Notes: generated by a model from the sequence alone, not told the origin. A stretch of 64,000 bases of DNA from Actibacterium sp. MT2.3-13A (GCF_018139985.1 NZ_JAGSOU010000001.1:62001-126000), one strand, 5' to 3'; numbered from the stretch's first letter, positions 14,200 through 22,992 are shown. Made by a program: numbers and translations.

Positions 14200-16014
14200 T
14201 TGCGCGCTAATCTTTGCATAATCTTGGCCTTCGCGGGTTTTCCGGGCACCCTGCGCGCGTCCGATCTGCCGGTCGCCCCCCTGCCCGCACAGGCGCCGGC
14301 CGCAGCGCAGGCGCTGCCCCCCGCCTTCGACCTGACCCGCCACGACGCCGCGCCCTTCCTGGAGCGGCGCGCCGCGCTTCAGGCGGCCTTCGCGCAGGCG
14401 GAGGGCGCGGCGGCAGCAGGCGCCGCGCTGCTCGACATGGCGGAGTTCTACCTGGCTCAGGCGCTGGTTCCGGAGGGGCGGTCGATCCTGTCGGGCCTCG
14501 ACGGGCTTCCGCTGGCGCCCGCGCCGGCCGCGCGCGGGGACGCCGTGGCGCTCGCCCTCGACCTGCTGGACCCGCGCGGCGCGCCGCTGCGGGACGCGGA
14601 CCGCGCCCGGCTCGACGCGGGCTGGGAGGGCTGGGCGGACCGGCCGCTTTTCCTGGCGCTGGACGAACTCCGGCGGGGCTCGCCTGCGGAGGCGGCGGCG
14701 CATCTGGACGGCGCGCTCCTCCGGCTTGACGCCTATCCCGCGCCTTTTCAGGCCGCCGTCCTGCCGGGCCTGCTGGAGGCCGCGATCGAGGCCGGGCACT
14801 GGCAGATGGCCCGCGATCTGGCCGCGCGTTTCAAGGACCACGCCGAGTTGCGCGACGGCAGTGCCTATCACTTCCTGCTGGGCCGCGCGGCCCATGCCGG
14901 AGGCGAACTTCTGGCCGCCTTCGACAGCTACGCGCTGGTCGCGGCGGGCAGCGACCGCTGGGCGCAGCGGGCCCGGCTGGCGCTGGTGCGCCTGGGCCAG
15001 GAGACCGGCACGCTGACCGCCGCCGAGGCGCGGGTGCTGCTGGCGCAGGCGCGGCAGATCTGGCGCGGCGACGCGCTGGCGGTGGAGACATTGCAGGCGC
15101 TGACCGAGGCCGAGATCGCGCTGGGCGACAGCGTGGCGGCGCTGGAGGTTCTGGGCGAGCTTTTCAGCAGCTACCCCGACACCCCCACCGCCGAAGCGGC
15201 CCGGACGCGGGCACAGGGGCTGCTCGAAACCTATTATGCCCGCGCCGCCGAGGGCGACATACCGCTGTCGGATTTCATGCTGGGCCACCGGCAGATTTCG
15301 CGCGACTACCGGCTCGCGCCCGGCTTCGACCGGCTGGCGGAAGTCTTCGCCGAGCGGTTCCTCGCGGCGGGGGCCAGCGACGTGGCCGCGCGGGAATACG
15401 GGATGATCCATGACTACCTCGCGGTAGCGCGCGACCTCGGCCTCGCGGAGGTCGCGCCGGAGCGGCTGGACGCGCTGCGCCTGAAACAGGCGGAGGCGTT
15501 GCTGACGGGCGGCCAGCACGAGGCGGTCGCGGCGCTGCTGGCGCGCGGCATCGACACGGACTCGACGGCGCTGCGCGACCGGTTGAACCTGCTCCAGGCG
15601 CGGCTGTTCGACGCGACGGGCGCGCCGGAGCGCGTGCTGGAGACCCAGGTGACCCTGCCCTCGGAGGACTACCTGCGGATCAAGGCCGAGGCGCATTTCG
15701 CACGCGAGGACTGGACGGCGGCCAAGGCGGCCTACGCGCGGCTCTGGCACCGGCAGGGCGACGCGCTGCGCTTTGGCGACGCGATCAACCTGCTGCTCGC
15801 GGCGCACCGCTCCGGGGACCGCGCGCAGACGCTGGCCCTGGCCGAGGCCTTTCCCGCACTCACCGACATCCCGCAATGGGCCGAGATCGCCACCAGCCTG
15901 ATGCAGGAGGCGCCCGCCACGCTGCCGCTGCGCGAAGAGGCGGCGCGGGCCCGGGTCGACGATGCGGGCCGGACCCTCGACCGCCTGAGGGCCATACAGG
16001 CGGTGTCGAACTGA
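14200..16014 (+). CDS. secreted alpha-helical repeat protein of the flagellar island
   Basis: A 604-residue protein beginning with a TTG codon (GAAGG 8 bp upstream) and a hydrophobic signal-like start (LCIILAFAGFPGTLRASD). The rest is repeated helix-turn-helix with Ala/Leu-rich TPR-like character, for example QAEALLTGGQHEAVAALLAR and HFAREDWTAAKAAYARLWHR. It is most likely periplasmic. Rhizobial MotC is another secreted motility protein of this general kind, but I cannot claim homology. Divergent from flgF and about 120 bp before flgE. A motor or assembly role is inferred. Confidence 0.75.
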   Translation: MRANLCIILAFAGFPGTLRASDLPVAPLPAQAPAAAQALPPAFDLTRHDAAPFLERRAALQAAFAQAEGAAAAGAALLDMAEFYLAQALVPEGRSILSGLDGLPLAPAPAARGDAVALALDLLDPRGAPLRDADRARLDAGWEGWADRPLFLALDELRRGSPAEAAAHLDGALLRLDAYPAPFQAAVLPGLLEAAIEAGHWQMARDLAARFKDHAELRDGSAYHFLLGRAAHAGGELLAAFDSYALVAAGSDRWAQRARLALVRLGQETGTLTAAEARVLLAQARQIWRGDALAVETLQALTEAEIALGDSVAALEVLGELFSSYPDTPTAEAARTRAQGLLETYYARAAEGDIPLSDFMLGHRQISRDYRLAPGFDRLAEVFAERFLAAGASDVAAREYGMIHDYLAVARDLGLAEVAPERLDALRLKQAEALLTGGQHEAVAALLARGIDTDSTALRDRLNLLQARLFDATGAPERVLETQVTLPSEDYLRIKAEAHFAREDWTAAKAAYARLWHRQGDALRFGDAINLLLAAHRSGDRAQTLALAEAFPALTDIPQWAEIATSLMQEAPATLPLREEAARARVDDAGRTLDRLRAIQAVSN

Positions 16015-16024
16015 ACTGAATTAG

Positions 16025-16066
16025 CAAGAATACGCAAACCGGCGAGAATTTACCAATTCTTTAACC
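16025..16066 (+). promoter_or_regulatory. flgE promoter region: CAAGAATA site and CtrA-like box
   Basis: An exact CAAGAATA lies at 16025-16032. TTAC-N7-TTAACC, one mismatch from the CtrA consensus, lies at 16050-16066, about 70 bp before the flgE start. A second weaker octamer CAAGAAAA is at 16069. The pairing of CtrA-type and CAAGNATA signals repeats what is seen before the sigma factor gene. Confidence 0.45.
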
Positions 16067-16134
16067 CGCAAGAAAAGTTTGCGCTTTATCTTTCAGACCA
16101 AGGAAGTGGCACAGAGAAGAAAGGAAGACCTTCC

Positions 16135-17439
16135 ATGAGCATCTCAAACGCCATGCAGACGGGCGTCAGCGGCCTCCAGGCGAATTCCACCAGGGTCGGA
16201 CGCATCTCGGACAATATCGCGAACGCCAATACCGACGGCTACCGGCGCACCTTCGCGCAAATGGTGACCTCGACCAGCAGCAACGCCAACGGCTTCGCCC
16301 CGGCCGGGGTGCAGGCCGTGCAAGGCGCCGAGATCGTCAAGGAAGGCTCCCTGCGTCCCACCTCGGGCGCCACCGATCTGGCCATCGGCGGACCGGGTTT
16401 TTTCGTCGTGTCGAAAAACCCCAACGATCCGGCCGAATCGAACTACTCGCTGACCCGCGCCGGGGCGTTCCAGCCCGATGAGAACGGCAACCTGCGCAAC
16501 GCGGCGGGCCTTTACCTGGCGGGCTTTCCCTATGATTCCAGCGGCACGCTGGGCACGGTGAACCGGACCGGCTTCGGCGATCTGGAGACGGTGAATGTCG
16601 GCAGCTTCACCCTGCCGGGCGAGGCGACCTCGGCGATGAGCCTTTCGGGCAACCTGCCGGCGCAGGAAACCGGCCTGGCCACGCCCGGCGCGCCCTTCGT
16701 GTCCTCTGCGCAGTTCTTCTCGCCGCTCGGGGCGGCGGACCAGATGCGGCTGTCCTGGCAGCCCAGCGCCACGCCCAACCAATGGGACCTGACCATTTCG
16801 GATGCGGCGGGCACGAGCTACGGCACGGTCACGGTGGATTTCCATGACAGCGGCGCCCTCGCCGGCGCCCCGCTGGCCTACAGCAACATCACCAACACCG
16901 CGCCCGCGCCCGCCAACTTCGCCTTCAACCCGGCCACCGGCGTCGCAACCCTGACGATCAACAACGGTGCCGTGCCGCAGGTGATCGACCTGACCATCGG
17001 CGCCCCCGGCAGCCACGACGGCATCACCCAGTTCGCCGGCGACTACTCGGCGCCCAGATACGAGACGGACGGTTTCCAGACCGGCACGCTGGTGCGCGCC
17101 GAGATCGACGAGCGCGGCGATGTCTTCGGGATCTTCGACAACGGCGGCCGCAAGCTGCTCTACAACATCCCGCTGGCCGAGGTGACCAACCCCAACGGCC
17201 TGCTGGCACAGGACGGCAACGCCTACACGCTGTCGCGCGATTCCGGCCCGATGGAGCTTGGCACCGCGAGCAGCGGCTCGACCGGAAAGATCGTTTCCGG
17301 CGCCCTTGAAAGCTCCAACGTCGAGGTGGCGCAGGAGTTGACCGACCTGATCCAGACCCAACGCGCCTATTCGTCCAACGCCAAGATCATCACCACCGTG
17401 GACGAGATGCTGGACGAAACGATGCGGCTGAAACGCTGA
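16135..17439 (+). CDS. flgE: flagellar hook protein FlgE
   Basis: A 434-residue axial protein. The N terminus (MSISNAMQTGVSGLQANSTR, DNIANANTDGYRRTF) and C terminus (ALESSNVEVAQELTDLIQTQ, RAYSSNAKIITTVDEML) are the paired rod/hook helices. The middle carries the variable D1/D2 domains and the FlgE-specific FVVSKNPNDP region. It forms the universal joint and is first in a flgE-flgK-flgL block, with flgK 73 bp downstream. Confidence 0.96.
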   Translation: MSISNAMQTGVSGLQANSTRVGRISDNIANANTDGYRRTFAQMVTSTSSNANGFAPAGVQAVQGAEIVKEGSLRPTSGATDLAIGGPGFFVVSKNPNDPAESNYSLTRAGAFQPDENGNLRNAAGLYLAGFPYDSSGTLGTVNRTGFGDLETVNVGSFTLPGEATSAMSLSGNLPAQETGLATPGAPFVSSAQFFSPLGAADQMRLSWQPSATPNQWDLTISDAAGTSYGTVTVDFHDSGALAGAPLAYSNITNTAPAPANFAFNPATGVATLTINNGAVPQVIDLTIGAPGSHDGITQFAGDYSAPRYETDGFQTGTLVRAEIDERGDVFGIFDNGGRKLLYNIPLAEVTNPNGLLAQDGNAYTLSRDSGPMELGTASSGSTGKIVSGALESSNVEVAQELTDLIQTQRAYSSNAKIITTVDEMLDETMRLKR

Positions 17440-17512
17440 TCGAGCAGGGTGCGCCCGCCCGTCGCCCCGCGGGGCCGGGCGGGCGCGCCGATAACAAGGA
17501 GGCACCCCCGGC

Positions 17513-18934
17513 ATGAGCATCACCGGCGCGTTCACCGCCAGCCAGAGCGGGCTGCGCATGACTGAAAAATGGGCCGAGGTCACCTCGGGCAACATCGCCA
17601 ACGCCCAGCGAGAGGGTTATGTGCGCCGCGGGCTGACCCTGTCCGGCGGCGCGGGCGACAGGACGGCCGGGGTGGCCGTCACCGGGCTGCGCCGCGAGGT
17701 GAACGGCGCGCTGGAGAGGATGCACCGGCTGGAGCTGGGGCGTATGGCGCGGCAGGACGCCGTGGCCGAGGGGCTGGAGGCCTACGCCGCCCGGCTCGGC
17801 CAACCCGGCGACACCCACGCGCTGACCACCCGGCTGACCGATTTCCAGACCACCTTCGACGTCCTGGCCAACAACCCGGCGGACCCGTCGCTCCAGCGCG
17901 CCGCGCTGGAGGCCGCCGAGGCGCTGACGCGGTCGCTCAACGATGCCTCGACCGGACTGGCCGAAGCGGCCGCGACCGCGCGCGAGGGGGTCCGGCGCGA
18001 CGTGGAGAGCCTGAACCGGCTTCTGGGCGAGGTCTCGGGGCTGAACGACCGGATCGCGCGGGAGGACGGCGCGACCGCCACTCGGGCCACGCTGGAAGAC
18101 GCGCTCGGCGTGCGCCTCGACGCGATCTCCGAACTGATGGACCTGCGGGTGAGCCGCGACGCTCAAGGCCGCGTGACCCTGCACAGCGCCGGCGGCACGC
18201 CGCTGATCGAGGGCGGCACGGTGGCGCGGGTCAGCTATGACGCGGCCGCGGGACGGCTGACGGCCGGCGGCATCGAGATTACGCCGGGCGCCGCGGGCGT
18301 GCGCGGCTTCGAGGAGGGACGGCTGGCCGGCGCGCTGGCGCTGCAGAACGAGATGCTGCCGCAGATGCAGTTGCAGCTCGACGAATTCGCCCGCGCGCTG
18401 GTCGAAGGTTTCCAGGCGGCCGATACCTCGCGCGCGCCGGGGCAGGCGGGGCTGTTCACCGATGCCGGCGCCGCCTATGACCCGGCCCAGCGCGAGGGGC
18501 TGGCCGGGCGGCTGTCCGTCAACGCCGCCGTGCGCCCCGAGGCGGGCGGCGCGCTCTGGCGGATCCGCGACGGGGTCGGCGCCGCCGCGCCGGGCGCGGC
18601 CAGCGACGCCAGCCAGATCAACGCCTTCCTCACGGCGCTGGAGACGGCGCACGGCTTCGACACGCAGGCCGGGCTGGGCGACACGGCGACGCTGACCGGC
18701 TATGCCGCCAGCCTGATCTCCAGCCAGCAATTCGTCCGCGTGGACGCTCAGGACCGGCTGGACAGGCTCCAAGCCGGGGCGGCAGCGATCGCCGCCGCGC
18801 GCTCGGGCAGCGAGGGCGTCAACGTGGACGACGAATTGCAGCAGCTCACGGCGATCGAGCAGGCCTATGCCGCGAATTCGCAGGTCATGCGGACCCTGGG
18901 CGAGATGCTCGACGCGCTGCTGGCCGCGGTCTGA
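17513..18934 (+). CDS. flgK: hook-filament junction protein FlgK (HAP1)
   Basis: A 473-residue exported protein. The N-terminal block (MSITGAFTASQSGLRMTEKW, GNIANAQREGYVRR) and the C-terminal block (GSEGVNVDDELQQLTAIEQA, YAANSQVMRTLGEMLDALL) are typical of FlgK. The coiled middle (LNDRIAREDGATATRATLED) matches its D2 region. It is the first junction protein added after the hook. flgL starts 17 bp downstream. Confidence 0.94.
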   Translation: MSITGAFTASQSGLRMTEKWAEVTSGNIANAQREGYVRRGLTLSGGAGDRTAGVAVTGLRREVNGALERMHRLELGRMARQDAVAEGLEAYAARLGQPGDTHALTTRLTDFQTTFDVLANNPADPSLQRAALEAAEALTRSLNDASTGLAEAAATAREGVRRDVESLNRLLGEVSGLNDRIAREDGATATRATLEDALGVRLDAISELMDLRVSRDAQGRVTLHSAGGTPLIEGGTVARVSYDAAAGRLTAGGIEITPGAAGVRGFEEGRLAGALALQNEMLPQMQLQLDEFARALVEGFQAADTSRAPGQAGLFTDAGAAYDPAQREGLAGRLSVNAAVRPEAGGALWRIRDGVGAAAPGAASDASQINAFLTALETAHGFDTQAGLGDTATLTGYAASLISSQQFVRVDAQDRLDRLQAGAAAIAAARSGSEGVNVDDELQQLTAIEQAYAANSQVMRTLGEMLDALLAAV

Positions 18935-18951
18935 ACGGAAGGGATGCGAGG

Positions 18952-20034
18952 ATGACCACCCCGATATCGACGGTCTCGACCCTGCAGGCGCTGCTGACGC
19001 GCCGGCGCATCGCCGCCGACCTGCAGGACCAGATGGGTCGGGCCTCGCAGGAGGTCTCGACCGGGACGCGGGCGGATGTCTACCGCTCGCTGGGCATGCG
19101 ATCAGCCGAGACGCTGGCGCTGCGCGCGCGGATGGACCGCAACGCGGGGCTGATCGCATCGAACCAGGTTCTGGGCAACCGGATGGAGATGATGGCGGAG
19201 CTGCTCGGGGTGATCCGCGGCACGGCGCAGGGCGTTCTTGACCTCGCGATCTCCAGCCGCGATGCGCCCGGCGCGACCGTCGAGGCGATGCAGACGGCCG
19301 CCCGCACCGCGCTCGACCAGTTGCAGAGCCAGATCAACGCCTCCTATCACGGCGCGGCGCTGTTTGCCGGCGTCGACAGCGGTCAGCCGCCACTGCAGGG
19401 CTGGGACGAGGTGAATCCGCGGTCCGGCCTGTCGCCGCGCGACGTGGTCGAGGGCGTGATCGGCGGCGGGTTCACAGGGGCGGCCGACGCCGCGGCCAAG
19501 GCCGCCGAGCTGGAGACGATCTTCGCCAGCGCCGATGCCGGGCAGCCCGCCCGCAATTTCGAGGCGACCTTCTACAACGGCACGCCGCGGCTCGATGCGG
19601 GCGGGGCGCCGTCGCCGCGGCTGACGGCGCATGTCGAGGAGGGTGTCACGCTGTCCTACGGGGTGCAGGCCAACGACGCGCCGTTCACCGAGTTGCTGCG
19701 CGGCCTGTCGATGCTGGCCGCCACCGACCCGGCCCAGATCGCCGACCCGGACGCCTACCGTGCCTGGGTCGGCGCCGCCGTCGATGCCGTGAGCGCCGGG
19801 GTCGAGGGACTGATCGAGACCGAGGCGCGGCTCGGGGGCCAGCAACAGCTGCTGGCCCAGACGATCGCCACCCAGACCGACCGCAACGACCTCTACAACA
19901 GCCAGATCCTGTCGCTGGAGGGGGTGGATCCCTATGAGGCGGCGAGCCGCCTGTCCACGCTTCAGACCCAGCTCGAGGCAACCTATGCGGTGACCGCGCG
20001 GCTGTCCCGGCTGAGCTTTCTGAACTTCATGTGA
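18952..20034 (+). CDS. flgL: hook-filament junction protein FlgL (HAP3)
   Basis: A 360-residue flagellin-like protein. The N-terminal flagellin helix (RIAADLQDQMGRASQEVSTG, YRSLGMRSAETLALRARMDR) and the C-terminal helix (DRNDLYNSQILSLEGVDPYE, RLSTLQTQLEATYAVTARLS) bracket a variable middle. Size and place after flgK support FlgL rather than a second flagellin. It ends the block and converges with the response regulator gene 26 bp away. Confidence 0.92.
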   Translation: MTTPISTVSTLQALLTRRRIAADLQDQMGRASQEVSTGTRADVYRSLGMRSAETLALRARMDRNAGLIASNQVLGNRMEMMAELLGVIRGTAQGVLDLAISSRDAPGATVEAMQTAARTALDQLQSQINASYHGAALFAGVDSGQPPLQGWDEVNPRSGLSPRDVVEGVIGGGFTGAADAAAKAAELETIFASADAGQPARNFEATFYNGTPRLDAGGAPSPRLTAHVEEGVTLSYGVQANDAPFTELLRGLSMLAATDPAQIADPDAYRAWVGAAVDAVSAGVEGLIETEARLGGQQQLLAQTIATQTDRNDLYNSQILSLEGVDPYEAASRLSTLQTQLEATYAVTARLSRLSFLNFM

Positions 20035-20060
20035 GGCGCGGCCGGGGCCGGTGGTGGCAC

Positions 20061-20801
20061 CTATTCGGCCGCGGACAGAACCCCGGCCAACGGTTCCGCG
20101 GCGGCCGGGTCGGCCGGGTCGGCCGGCGCGAACTTGTAGCCGCGGCCATAGACCGTTTCGATATACGGATGCCCCGAGGCGGCGGCGCCGCCGAGTTTCT
20201 TGCGGATCTTGCAGATGTAGACGTCGATCACCTTGTCGAAGGGCTGCTCGTCGGCCATGCCGTAGACCGCGTCATAGATCGCCCCCTTGGAGATCACGCG
20301 CGGCGCGTTCAGCGCCAGATGCTGGAAGATCGCGTGCTCGCGCCGCGACAGCTTCACCCTCTGGCCCTGCACCTCCGGATCGCGGCCGTCGAAATAGGCG
20401 GTGACCTCGCCGATGGTGACACTTTCGGCGGCATGGCCATAGGCCCGCCGTGTGATCGAATTGATGCGCGAGCGCAGCTCCACCGCCTTGAGCGGGATCA
20501 CGATGTCGTCGTCGGCGCCGCTATCCAGCGCCTCGGCGGTCTGCCTTGCGTTGCGGAAATCGCGCATCACCAGCACCGGGTTGCGGCAGCCGGCCTCGCG
20601 CAGCAGGCGGATCTTGTCCAGCGTGCCGGGCGTGTCGGCCAGCAGGAAGGGCCGCGTCTCACTGCCCTTGCGCGTCAGCAGCGCGAGATCCCCAAGAAAG
20701 AAATCGTCTCCGATTTCCACTGGCTTCAGGCCCGCGGCCCGGAGTTCGGCGATCACGCCGGGGCGGCGCTCTGCCCGTGGTTCAAAGAGGTAGATATGCA
20801 T
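20061..20801 (-). CDS. CtrA/FtcR-like orphan response regulator with a degraded receiver
   Basis: A 246-residue protein. The C-terminal winged helix (about 130-225) is close to that of CtrA: LSRREHAIFQHLALNA, KVIDVYICKIRKKLGG, YIETVYGRGYKF. The N-terminal receiver-like domain begins MHIYLFEPRAERR, so the usual acidic pair after strand 1 is missing. D56 (LLADTPG) is the only candidate acceptor, and the late Lys is K105 (VIPLKAVEL). No kinase lies beside it. It resembles Brucella FtcR in place and role: an OmpR-type flagellar regulator that may work without phosphorylation. ATG 20801 is preceded by GAGGGA. Confidence 0.8.
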   Translation of the reverse strand: MHIYLFEPRAERRPGVIAELRAAGLKPVEIGDDFFLGDLALLTRKGSETRPFLLADTPGTLDKIRLLREAGCRNPVLVMRDFRNARQTAEALDSGADDDIVIPLKAVELRSRINSITRRAYGHAAESVTIGEVTAYFDGRDPEVQGQRVKLSRREHAIFQHLALNAPRVISKGAIYDAVYGMADEQPFDKVIDVYICKIRKKLGGAAASGHPYIETVYGRGYKFAPADPADPAAAEPLAGVLSAAE

Positions 20802-20886
20802 CCGTCCCTCGGTCGGTCGCGTCCCGACGACGCCGGGCATCGTCAGGTCATTTCCAGGGATGATACGAACCTGATGCAAGATTAGT

Positions 20887-20963
20887 CAAGTATTGGCACA
20901 TATATTGCTTTACTTTATTCAATCTGTTCTTGCTACAACAGACATTATTGCTGTTTAATCTTG
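20887..20963. promoter_or_regulatory. CAAGNATA-type sites between the orphan regulator and flgI
   Basis: Three octamers lie in the AT-rich gap: CAAGTATT at 20887, TGTTCTTG at 20925 and TAATCTTG at 20956, the last two 31 bp apart (about three turns). The 20959-20968 stretch cttgcgagac is identical to one in the sigma-factor upstream region at 7620-7629. Position allows regulation of both the regulator gene and the flgI operon. Confidence 0.45.
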
Positions 20964-21003
20964 CGAGACTGATCCCACCCCGATGGCAAATTGGACGGCC
21001 TCC

Positions 21004-22128
21004 ATGACGCGACACCGCCCCCACCTCGCCCCGCTCGCCGGTATTTTGGCGGCGCTGCTGGCCTTCGCGCCCGCCCAACCGGCGCAGGCCGAGGTGCGGA
21101 TCAAGGACATCGCCACCTTCGAGGGCGTGCGCGAGAACCAGCTGGTGGGCTACGGGCTGGTGGTCGGGCTGAACGGCACCGGAGACCGCCTGCGCAACAG
21201 CCCCTTCACCCAGAAAAGCATCGAGGGGATGCTGGAGCGGCTGGGCGTCGGCAACCTGTCCGAGGACGACATGAAAACCGCGAACACCGCCGCGGTGATG
21301 GTCACGGCGATGCTGCCGCCCTTCGCGCGGCGCGGCTCGACCATCGACGTGGTGGTGTCTTCGCTGGGCGACGCCTCGTCGCTGCGCGGCGGGACGCTCA
21401 TCGTGACCCCGCTGTCGGGGGCCGATGGCGATATCTACGCCGTCGCGCAGGGCCCCATCGCCGTGGCCGGCTACGCCGCGCAAGGCGCCAACGCCTCGAT
21501 CGTCGAGGGCGTGCCGACGGTGGCGCGGATCGAGAACGGTGCGACCGTGGAGAACGAGATCGACTTCAGCCTCAACAGCCTGAACTCGATCCAGATCGCC
21601 CTGCGCACGCCCGATTTCACCACCGCCATGCGGGTCGAGGAGGCCGTCAACGCGGCCCTCGGCCCCGGCAGCGCCACCGCGCTCGACCCCACCACGATCG
21701 AGGTGCGTCCCCACGACAAGACCGACCTGCCCGAATTCATGGCCCGCGTCGAAAACCTGCGCGTGCAGCCCGACAGCGTGGCCAAGGTGGTGATCGACGC
21801 GCGCTCGGGCACCATCGTGATGGGCCACAACGTGCGGATCGACAAGGTGGCGGTCAGCCAGGGCGGGCTGACCATCATGGTGCGCGAGGACATCGAGGTC
21901 AGCCAGCCCGAGCCGATCTCCATCGGCGGCACCACGGTCGTGGTTCCGCAGACCACCGTCGAGGTGCAGGAAAAACAGGCGCATTTCACCATGCTCGAAG
22001 GCGATGTCAGCCTGCAGCGGCTGGTGGACGGGCTGAACGCCATCGGCGTGGGGGCAAGCGAGACGATATCCATCCTGCAGGCGATCAAGGCCGCCGGCGC
22101 GCTGCATGCCGATCTCGAGATCATCTGA
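21004..22128 (+). CDS. flgI: flagellar P-ring protein FlgI
   Basis: About 374 residues, secreted (MTRHRPHLAPLAGILAALLA, cleavage after AQA). The mature protein has the FlgI signature VRIKDIATFEGVRENQLVGY, then GLNGTGDRLRNSPFT, FARRGSTIDVVVSSLGDASS and the C-terminal LQRLVDGLNAIGVGASETIS. It forms the P ring around the rod. ATG 20983 would add seven residues ahead of the signal peptide; 21004 gives a better signal sequence, so the start is uncertain. It begins the flgI-flgJ-flgN transcript. Confidence 0.95.
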   Translation: MTRHRPHLAPLAGILAALLAFAPAQPAQAEVRIKDIATFEGVRENQLVGYGLVVGLNGTGDRLRNSPFTQKSIEGMLERLGVGNLSEDDMKTANTAAVMVTAMLPPFARRGSTIDVVVSSLGDASSLRGGTLIVTPLSGADGDIYAVAQGPIAVAGYAAQGANASIVEGVPTVARIENGATVENEIDFSLNSLNSIQIALRTPDFTTAMRVEEAVNAALGPGSATALDPTTIEVRPHDKTDLPEFMARVENLRVQPDSVAKVVIDARSGTIVMGHNVRIDKVAVSQGGLTIMVREDIEVSQPEPISIGGTTVVVPQTTVEVQEKQAHFTMLEGDVSLQRLVDGLNAIGVGASETISILQAIKAAGALHADLEII

Positions 22129-22139
22129 GGAGGACCGCG

Positions 22140-22463
22140 ATGAACGTCACCGGAAAGCCCGCCATCGCCGCGCAGCAGGTCACGGCCCGGATGCATGCCC
22201 GCCCCGGCGCGGCGGCCCCGGACGCGGCACAGAGCGCGGCGCGGGAATTCGAGGCGCTGTTCCTGACTCAGGCGGTCGAGGAAATGATGCGCAGCGTCGA
22301 TACCGGCAGCTTTGGCGGCGGCCAGGCCGAAGAGACCTGGCGCAGCTTTCTCGCGCGCGCGGTGGCCGACGAGATCGCAGCGCAGGGGCGCACCGGACTC
22401 GCGCAGAGCGTGCAATCCGCAATCGGGGCCTATGAGGCCGCCGCGACACAGGGAGAGGGATGA
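22140..22463 (+). CDS. flgJ: FlgJ-like rod-binding protein without a muramidase domain
   Basis: A 107-residue protein equal to only the N-terminal rod-binding part of FlgJ: SAAREFEALFLTQAVEEMMR, then FGGGQAEETWRSFLARAVAD and GLAQSVQSAI. The enterobacterial peptidoglycan hydrolase half is absent, as is usual in alphaproteobacteria; a separate transglycosylase gene lies at 37132-37965. It starts 11 bp after flgI with GAGGAGG upstream and overlaps flgN by 4 bp. Confidence 0.9.
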   Translation: MNVTGKPAIAAQQVTARMHARPGAAAPDAAQSAAREFEALFLTQAVEEMMRSVDTGSFGGGQAEETWRSFLARAVADEIAAQGRTGLAQSVQSAIGAYEAAATQGEG

Positions 22464-22885
22464 TGCCGGGGACGAACAAGAATGCGGCGCGCGCCGGGGC
22501 ATCCGCCGAAATCGACGCCCTGACGGCGCTTCTGCGCGAGGAGATCACCGCCATCGGCCAAGGGGACACGGCCAAGCTGGCGGCGCTTTTCCCGCGCAAG
22601 ACGGCGCTGCTGGAGGCCCTTGAGGCCGCCGCGCCGGCGCTGGAGAACGCCGTCCGTCAAGGCGGCGCCCAAGAGCCCGGATTGCCGGATAAACTCAAGA
22701 TCCTACAGTCACTTATCCAGAATGACGCGGCGCTGCTCGCGCGGATGCGAGACGCCACGGGCGGCCTTGTCGCCGAAATCACCCGGATCCGGGACCGGCA
22801 CGGGCTCAAGGGGCTTTACGGTGCAAGGGGCGAACCGCGGAACGGCACCGTGACGGCTCCGCAACGCTTCGACCAGCAGGTCTGA
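22460..22885 (+). CDS. flgN: FlgN-like chaperone for FlgK/FlgL
   Basis: A 141-residue helical protein. Pattern and size fit FlgN: EIDALTALLREEITAIGQGD, KLAALFPRKTALLEALEAAA, DKLKILQSLIQNDAALLARM. FlgN binds the junction proteins before export. It overlaps the flgJ stop by an ATGA, so it is translationally coupled. It is the last gene before the hairpin and the flagellin gene. Confidence 0.75.
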   Translation: MMPGTNKNAARAGASAEIDALTALLREEITAIGQGDTAKLAALFPRKTALLEALEAAAPALENAVRQGGAQEPGLPDKLKILQSLIQNDAALLARMRDATGGLVAEITRIRDRHGLKGLYGARGEPRNGTVTAPQRFDQQV

Positions 22886-22889
22886 AACG

Positions 22890-22904
22890 TTAACTTTCTG
22901 GAAA
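22890..22904 (+). promoter_or_regulatory. CtrA half-site in the flgN-fliC gap
   Basis: TTAAC at 22890-22894 followed at the right spacing by GAAA instead of TTAA. It matches one half of the CtrA box and lies about 100 bp before the flagellin start. Weak on its own; noted because better boxes precede other flagellar genes here. Confidence 0.2.
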
Positions 22905-22927
22905 CCTTGCGCTCCAACATCACCATC

Positions 22928-22945
22928 ACGGCAGGTGCCGTTTTT
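22928..22945 (+). terminator. small hairpin with T-tract between flgN and fliC
   Basis: ACGGC-AGGT-GCCGT forms a 5-bp stem with a 4-nt loop, followed at once by TTTT. It could terminate the flgI-flgJ-flgN transcript, or form part of the flagellin leader if transcription starts upstream. The stem is short, so termination would be partial. Confidence 0.45.
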
Positions 22946-22958
22946 CGTCAGAATGACG
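22946..22958 (+). promoter_or_regulatory. CGTCA-GAA-TGACG inverted repeat in the flagellin leader
   Basis: A perfect 5-bp inverted repeat around GAA, about 35 bp before the fliC ATG. The core TCAGAATGACG recurs exactly at 23926-23936 before flaF, in both cases just after a hairpin and T-tract. It could be a protein or RNA target shared by the flagellin and flaF leaders; the function is not known. Confidence 0.4.
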
Positions 22959-22992
22959 ATGAATCGTGACTCAGAAAGAAACGGAGCAGAAC

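Noticed and set aside
22946-22958. CGTCA-GAA-TGACG as a sigma-54 promoter
   Set aside because: It lacks the GG...GC spacing of a -24/-12 element, and no sigma-54 activator gene is present in the island.
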